Shown here: positions 50,892 through 55,047 of the stretch, in pieces
Layout: each line of letters opens with the position of its first letter
Numbering within the stretch: the first letter of the stretch is position 1
Assembly: GCA_934248075.1 (NCBI GenBank)
Contig: CAKQKH010000007.1
Location: 1 to 55,047 of the forward strand
Origin: an uncultured Alphaproteobacteria bacterium
GTDB lineage: Bacteria; Pseudomonadota; Alphaproteobacteria; RF32; CAG-239
Length of the DNA: 55,047 nucleotides
Direction: 5' to 3'
Notes under the pieces: generated by a model
What the model was told of the DNA's origin: nothing
Databases searched by the model: none
The model's input: only the letters and a program-made list of their open reading frames with translations
Translations under genes and position numbers: made by a program

Positions 50892-52412
50892 ATGCCAAGA
50901 CAGACAAAAAAATTTCAAACAACAGCAACAAAAGGTATCATTTGGGCTAGAGTTTCATCAAGAGAACAAGAGGATGGTTATTCCTTAGATGCTCAGATTG
51001 AAAATTCAAAAAGCTATGCCGCACGCAAAGGAATTGATATCATCAAAATTTTTGAGATTATTGAAAGTTCAACGCAAGGTGACAGAAAACAATTCCATGA
51101 TATGATTAACTGGGTAAAACGGCAAAAACAGCGCATCGCCATTATTTCCGATAAAGTTGACAGACTACAACGGCGGGTTTCAGAAGTTCCGGTACTGGAA
51201 GAATTACGAAAAGCCGGAAAAATCGAACTGCATTTTTCACGAGAAAATAAAGTCATTGAAAAAGATACAAACGGTTCTGACCTAGCCTGCTACAGAATGA
51301 TTGTTGTCATGGCTGAAAACTACACGGACTGCATATCGGATAATGTTAAACGAAGCTTCAAACAGATGAGAAAAGAAGGGAAATGGGCACATAAAGCACC
51401 GGTAGGTTACCGAAACGTAAAAGACAGCAAAGGTAACAGTGATGTTGTTATTGACCCTGACAGGGGATTCCTTATAACCGCTCTGTTCAAAGAATATGCA
51501 AGCGGAATTTACAACTTAGAGCAGATAACTAAAAAAGCACAGGAAATAGGTCTGACAATGCCCGGAAGCAAAAAATTGTACAAACAGACAATACGAAATA
51601 TCTTAAGCAATCGCTTTTACGCCGGAGAGATGTACGGTTATGGCGAGTATTACAAACATCAATATAAAACTTTAATTGACTGGAAGACATTTAATCGGTG
51701 CCAAGAAGTTTTAGAAGGACGCATGAATCATAAAGAACAAAAACACGAACATCTGTTCAAAGGAATAATGAAATGCAAAGAATGCGGAACTATGATATCG
51801 CCTTACATCAGTATTCATGCAGCAAAAAAGAAAGGCGGAGAAAAAATCGCTTATAAATACCTTTTTTGCCCGAAATGCAAGGGTACGCACATAAATGAAG
51901 GAAAAGGCATTGAAAAAATAAAACAGGCCTTAGGCTCGCTTAAATCGCTTCCTAACGGCGTATTAGAAAAGATGACGCATTGCCTTCAGGATTTAGTATA
52001 TGAAGACCATAGGATTGAGCTTGAACATAAAAAATATTTAGAGCGAAAATTGCTTGAATGTGACACGAAACAAGAACGGTGGCATGAGCTGTATGCCGAA
52101 GCTAGTATTACACGGAATATACATAGCAAAAAAATAAAAGAACTAGTCCAAGAAAAAGAAAAAATAGCCGAGCAGCTTTTAGGCTACAGTTACTTAGCTC
52201 AACAGAACTTTATAACACTTAAATACTTGACTAGCCTATATTTTCATGCAGACCAGATTTGGGATTTTCCGAAAAATGAGCAAAAACAGAAGATTTTAAA
52301 ATTACTCTGTTCGGAAATTTTATTAGACGGGAAAAACATAGTTATTTCAATAAGAAAGCCTATCTTAGAACTGGCTAAAATAGGCTCTTGTCAAATATGG
52401 CAGGGGCAGTAA
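50892..52412 (+). CDS. Large serine recombinase at the island end
   Basis: 506 residues. Resolvase domain: 'IIWARVSSREQEDGYSLDAQ' with catalytic Ser in ARVS, and 'DKVDRLQRRVSEVPVLEELR'. Recombinase domain: 'GKWAHKAPVGYRNVKDSKGN', 'IRNILSNRFYAGEMYGYGEY'. Zinc ribbon: 'KGIMKCKECGTM' and 'FCPKCKGTHINEG'. It ends with a coiled coil ('ELEHKKYLERKLLECDTKQE') and a C-terminal part. Such enzymes catalyse att-site integration and, with a directionality factor, excision. The stop codon (52410-52412) lies within the tRNA-Trp gene on the other strand, so the gene end is fixed by the att junction and its last residues would change on excision. Confidence 0.92.
   Translation: MPRQTKKFQTTATKGIIWARVSSREQEDGYSLDAQIENSKSYAARKGIDIIKIFEIIESSTQGDRKQFHDMINWVKRQKQRIAIISDKVDRLQRRVSEVPVLEELRKAGKIELHFSRENKVIEKDTNGSDLACYRMIVVMAENYTDCISDNVKRSFKQMRKEGKWAHKAPVGYRNVKDSKGNSDVVIDPDRGFLITALFKEYASGIYNLEQITKKAQEIGLTMPGSKKLYKQTIRNILSNRFYAGEMYGYGEYYKHQYKTLIDWKTFNRCQEVLEGRMNHKEQKHEHLFKGIMKCKECGTMISPYISIHAAKKKGGEKIAYKYLFCPKCKGTHINEGKGIEKIKQALGSLKSLPNGVLEKMTHCLQDLVYEDHRIELEHKKYLERKLLECDTKQERWHELYAEASITRNIHSKKIKELVQEKEKIAEQLLGYSYLAQQNFITLKYLTSLYFHADQIWDFPKNEQKQKILKLLCSEILLDGKNIVISIRKPILELAKIGSCQIWQGQ
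52397..52409. repeat. Right attachment-site core (tRNA-Trp 3' end)
   Basis: ATGGCAGGGGCAG; the complement of the last 12 nt of tRNA-Trp, CCA included, plus one base. Same as 37794-37806. Confidence 0.75.
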
Positions 52413-52473
52413 GATTCGAACTCACGACCCTCGGTTTTGGAGACCGATGCTCTACCAACTGAGCTATACCCCT
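52398..52473 (-). tRNA. trpT: tRNA-Trp (anticodon CCA)
   Basis: 76 nt with encoded CCA. Acceptor AGGGGTA/TGCCCCT, D arm GCTC..GAGC, anticodon arm TCGGT-CTCCAAA-ACCGA (anticodon CCA), variable GGGTC, T arm GTGAG-TTCGAAT-CTTAC, then discriminator G and CCA. Normally this gene lies directly upstream of secE; here 19 kb of inserted DNA separates them. Its 3' end is the island's attachment site. Confidence 0.96.
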
Positions 52474-52509
52474 ACAAACACACAGTTCGCTTGTTTGACT
52501 GCGTAGTCT

Positions 52510-52538
52510 TTGATACACAAGATTATTCAATAAATCAA
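52510..52538 (-). promoter_or_regulatory. Sigma70 promoter of tRNA-Trp
   Basis: On the minus strand TTGATT (52538-52533), 17-bp spacer, TATCAA (52515-52510), about 35 nt before the tRNA 5' end. Confidence 0.65.
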
Positions 52539-52622
52539 GTGTTTTTTTACAAATAATTAACAGCCAACTATTGACAAAATGTCATTTTTGTGTCACATTT
52601 ATGGCAACAAATATATATAATT

Positions 52623-53066
52623 ATGAGTATTAGAAAATACACAATTGAGGAAGCTATGAAACAAGGTTTCATTCCTCAGGACGCTGCCGAAGTGATAAAA
52701 AATCAGAAATCTCACTTCGTATGCGGCCGCACACAGCTTGCCAATGGCGCCTACCTCAACGCCGAGACGTATGTAACCAAAGTTACGTCCCGTTTCGAGC
52801 GTCACGAACGTTATATAGACGTTCAAATAGTGGTGGAGGGCGCAGAATTGATCCACCTCGCTCCTGTCGAGAGTAAATTTGATGTCATTCATCCGTATGA
52901 TTCGGAAAAGGACATCGAATTTATGACTGGCAAGATTGATGACACAATCCTGCTCAAAGCAGGAGAATGTTGCATCATTACGCCAGATATGGCGCACATG
53001 CCATGCATGGCTGTCAACGGCCAGAGGCAGGTGAAAAAAATCGTAGTGAAGATTCCAATTAAATAA
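52623..53066 (+). CDS. YhcH/YjgK/YiaL (NanQ-like) family protein
   Basis: 147 residues from the ATG at 52623; a GTG frame from 52590 adds 11 unlikely residues. Cupin-like fold of the YhcH family. The metal-site and conserved blocks are seen: 'ETYVTKVTSRFERHERYIDV' with 'QIVVEGAELI' (E..H..YID.Q...G.E), 'DTILLKAGECCIITPDMAHM' and 'GQRQVKKIVVKIPIK'. Members include NanQ, which speeds anomer conversion of N-acetylneuraminate, and beta-subunits of evolved galactosidases, so sugar handling is likely. No ribosome site is obvious. It follows the tRNA-Trp promoter on the opposite strand. Confidence 0.88.
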   Translation: MSIRKYTIEEAMKQGFIPQDAAEVIKNQKSHFVCGRTQLANGAYLNAETYVTKVTSRFERHERYIDVQIVVEGAELIHLAPVESKFDVIHPYDSEKDIEFMTGKIDDTILLKAGECCIITPDMAHMPCMAVNGQRQVKKIVVKIPIK

Positions 53067-53167
53067 GTTTCTCTACAATCAAACGCAAATTCTCACGGAC
53101 TTGCGTTTTTTATTGCTCAAATAGAATATAATCCGCTGTTGTTTGAAAGCGGCATCAAATCATTTTC

Positions 53168-54055
53168 TCAAGCAACTTCCAAACGGGCGACGTTTCCTTC
53201 AGCGCTCAATTTACATCTTCCGCCGCATTTTAGCACAAAACGCTCATGAAAATGCCCAAAATTAAAATTCTTGATCACCGGAACTTTCACGCGAGCGCAA
53301 AATTCCGCCAACACCTCATCGACAGAACCCTGAGTTTGGCTATCCGTACAATCGGCAAAACGCCCCAAAATGATGCCTTTTACATTCTTAAAGTTCGGAT
53401 TCAAACGCAACTGTGTCAGCATCAGCCCTAACTTATACGCCTTTTCATCTTCGTCTTCCAGAAGCAAAATTGAACCTGATATATCTGGATAATATGGCGT
53501 TCCATTCAAATCACTGATTGTGCTCAAACATTCTCCAAGCAACACACCTTCGGCCACGCCCGATTTCACAACCTCGCCGCTGATATAAGTTATCGGTTCG
53601 CCGGATATGATTTTGCGAAACTGTTCATCAACCAATGGCGATATATTTCCATTTCTAAACTCATATTCAGGCGAAAATCCTGTCACAAATCGATTGCCGG
53701 TTTTGGCATATACCGCCAGTTGCAAAGATGTATTATCGCTAAAACCGATTATTGGTTTTGGATTGGCGGCAATAATATTATAATCCAGATATTCCAAGAC
53801 ATTAAGAGCCCCAGCACCGCCATGCGCACAGATTAGCGCGTCTATTTGCGGATTCTGATACATTTGCATAATATCGCGAGCTTTTTCTTGATAATCACCG
53901 ATATAATGACACCCGCCACTCAAAACAGTTGGCGCAACAACTACCTCAAGCCCACAATTTTGCAAATATTTTAACCATTTATCAATTTGCAAATCTCGTT
54001 CAGACAACATTATTGACGGAGAAATTATTCCTACTGTTTTTATTTTTTGCTGCAT
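53168..54055 (-). CDS. ldcA: LD-carboxypeptidase, S66 family
   Basis: 295 residues. S66 peptidases (LdcA) remove the terminal D-Ala from tetrapeptides in peptidoglycan recycling. The nucleophile Ser lies in 'KPIIGFSDNTSLQLAVY' (GxSD.T.L). The Glu is in 'SILLLEDEDEKAYKLGLM' and the His in 'NFNFGHFHERFVL', so the Ser-Glu-His triad is complete. 'ICAHGGAGALNVLEYLDY' (usually RGGYG) and 'VLLGECLSTISDLNGTPYYP' are family blocks. No signal peptide, consistent with cytoplasmic action. With AnmK at 30682 it indicates active wall recycling. Some S66 members act instead on antibiotics such as microcin C; less likely here. Confidence 0.9.
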   Translation of the reverse strand: MQQKIKTVGIISPSIMLSERDLQIDKWLKYLQNCGLEVVVAPTVLSGGCHYIGDYQEKARDIMQMYQNPQIDALICAHGGAGALNVLEYLDYNIIAANPKPIIGFSDNTSLQLAVYAKTGNRFVTGFSPEYEFRNGNISPLVDEQFRKIISGEPITYISGEVVKSGVAEGVLLGECLSTISDLNGTPYYPDISGSILLLEDEDEKAYKLGLMLTQLRLNPNFKNVKGIILGRFADCTDSQTQGSVDEVLAEFCARVKVPVIKNFNFGHFHERFVLKCGGRCKLSAEGNVARLEVA

Positions 54056-54218
54056 AGCAACCCCATTTTATAACTTGCTCTTATTTAATTTCACCATAAC
54101 ATATTTTTTAGTCATCGCAATAAAAAATCTTTTAACAGCAACCATTACCTTGACTGACAATCAATATCTGCGGTAACGCCAACAATCTACCATCAATCGC
54201 ACAAAACACAACGCCCCT

Positions 54219-54504
54219 CTATTATCGCATATCGATAGTTTTCCAGCGCAATCATAAAAACTTCTTTCAACACAACTTCCCTTATTATCGCCTATCGATA
54301 ATTTTTCCAACACAACCATCAAAACTTCTTTCAGCACAATACCCTTTATTATCGCCTATCGGTAATTTTTCCAACACAATCATCAAAACCTCTTTCAACG
54401 TAACCTCCCTTTATTATCGCCTATTGATAGTTTTCTTCCAGCGCAACCATCAAAATTTCTTTCAACACAACCTCCCTTATTATCGCCTATCGATAGTCGA
54501 TAAT
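54219..54504. repeat. Tandem array of ~65-bp units with TATCGATA half-palindromes
   Basis: Five units, each with 'ttattatcgcctatcgata' (or one-base variants) at about 54220, 54282, 54347, 54410 and 54478, joined by 'ccaacacaa.catcaaaactt'-type spacers. No gene. The last unit is expanded to a full palindrome with 'gtcgataata'. Confidence 0.85.
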
Positions 54505-54599
54505 ATTCATTTATTCAAATAGTTACAAAACGATATTTATCAAATAATGTTTATAAAAAAAATAATCCCTCATCAACAATTACACCCCTCAACGCCTCT

Positions 54600-54632
54600 A
54601 TATATTATCGTCTATCGATAGGCGATAATATA
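54600..54632. repeat. TATCGATA palindrome, second copy
   Basis: ATATATTATCG and CGATAATATAT arms around 'tctatcgatagg'; the same design as 26561-26592. Confidence 0.75.
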
Positions 54633-54853
54633 TGATTTATCATATAGTTAAGTGATATTGGATAATTCATATAATTAAATCGATAATATATGATTTATCA
54701 TATGGTTAAGTGATATTGGATAATTCATATAATTAAATCGATAATATTGATTTATCATATGGTTAAGTGATAGCGGATAATTCATATGGTTAAGTCGATA
54801 ATATATGATTTATCATATAGTTAAGTGATAGCGAATAATTCATATAATTAAAT
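54623..54853. repeat. Tandem array of 58-bp AT-rich units
   Basis: Four units beginning 'cgataatatatgatttatca' at 54623, 54681, 54739 and 54796 (57-58 bp apart), with small differences such as tatag/tatgg and gatatt/gatagc. Each contains 'ataattcatataattaaat'-type palindromic AT sequence. No gene lies in 54056-55047. Confidence 0.85.
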
Positions 54854-54910
54854 CGATAGTCTGTAATTCATCGGAATTTAATTATATCTGTTTTTTCAAC
54901 TCCAAAACAC

Positions 54911-54942
54911 AAAAACGGCTCACACTTACGTAAGCCGTTTTT
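54911..54942. terminator. Terminator-like hairpin
   Basis: AAAAACGGCT/AGCCGTTTTT stem with a 12-nt loop; symmetrical, so it could serve a gene entering from beyond the right edge. Confidence 0.75.
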
Positions 54943-55009
54943 CTATCTCAAGACAGGAAAAATTACCCCCTGCAACATATCCTCAAAGTTCGATATTTGC
55001 GGCCGGTAG

Positions 55010-55047
55010 AAACAAAAGACGGCGCGTAAAATCCTAGTGTACACAGT
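55010..55047. repeat. Left arm of a GTAC-hairpin repeat cut by the window end
   Basis: 'gtaaaatcctagtgtacaca' matches the apex and left arm of the hairpin at 27180-27228. The right arm would lie outside the window. Confidence 0.55.

Larger units (their letters stand above)
37794..52409. mobile_element. 14.6-kb genomic island integrated at the 3' end of tRNA-Trp
   Basis: Bounded by a 13-bp direct repeat that copies the tRNA-Trp 3' end. The last gene before the tRNA is a large serine recombinase whose stop codon lies inside the tRNA. The content is typical of mobile DNA: two serine recombinases, a compact tyrosine recombinase, a gpII-like replication protein, XRE/ImmA regulator and Fic, plus cargo (autotransporter, lipoprotein hydrolase, Cys-rich protein). 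No conjugation, capsid or Zot gene is visible. The native order was probably tRNA-Trp directly upstream of secE, as in other proteobacteria. Confidence 0.75.

Noticed and set aside
54945..55047. Minus-strand frame entering from the right edge (ends FEDMLQGVIFPVLR)
   Set aside because: It runs through a hairpin repeat and starts outside the window; no support for a real gene end.

Overview
The window looks like a chromosome segment from a host-associated, low-to-mid GC alphaproteobacterium. The evidence is the family signatures of FtsK, UvrC-PgsA, RpoBC and the rplKAJL genes, an L10-type leader before rplJ, a tRNA-Trp/secE/nusG neighbourhood, a flagellin gene and an EnvZ/OmpR pair. The resemblance to uncultured gut alphaproteobacteria (RF32-like) is inference; no 16S rRNA gene is present.

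Layout. 1-1030: 5' part of a flagellin gene (- strand), then intergenic DNA full of long imperfect hairpins. 1036-9168: ftsK, fabD-fabG, rsfS-obgE-rpmA-rplU, a secreted thermonuclease-like protein and a lipoprotein. 9219-14815: a minus-strand run uvrC-pgsA-response regulator-sensor kinase-acidic protein. 14940-16860: three unrecognised, mostly membrane-anchored proteins. 17063-33253: rpoC, rpoB, rplL, rplJ, rplA, rplK, nusG and secE (all -). This cluster is normally contiguous, but here it is split by a membrane protein plus repeats (rpoB/rplL gap) and by an OB/S1-like protein, anmK and mscL (rplK/nusG gap). 33254-37404: unrecognised, possibly effector-like genes placed just upstream of the secE promoter, with that promoter's -35/spacer region duplicated at the far side of the first insert. 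37794-52409: a 14.6-kb genomic island bounded by a 13-bp direct repeat that covers the 3' end of tRNA-Trp. It carries a Fic protein, an XRE/ImmA metallopeptidase with a coupled partner, an HTH protein, a compact tyrosine recombinase, a lipoprotein hydrolase with a small Cys-rich secreted protein, an autotransporter behind a ~320-nt structured leader, a filamentous-phage-type (gpII-like) replication protein and two tandem serine recombinases. 52398-54055: tRNA-Trp, a YhcH/NanQ-like protein and an LD-carboxypeptidase. 54100-55047: AT-rich tandem repeats with no convincing gene.

How the parts relate. The core genes serve chromosome segregation, fatty-acid synthesis, ribosome assembly, transcription and DNA repair. 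AnmK and the LD-carboxypeptidase (perhaps with the YhcH protein) fit peptidoglycan recycling. The space between tRNA-Trp and secE has taken up several layers of foreign DNA: a 27-bp promoter-derived repeat, a 104-bp repeat and the tRNA att repeat mark successive boundaries. The most unusual items are (i) the tRNA-Trp island with paired serine recombinases and a rolling-circle-type Rep, (ii) the leader of the autotransporter, which can form a terminator or a competing 10-bp helix and holds a short reading frame, and (iii) a dispersed family of ~125-bp hairpins with compensating arm changes around a conserved GTAC apex.
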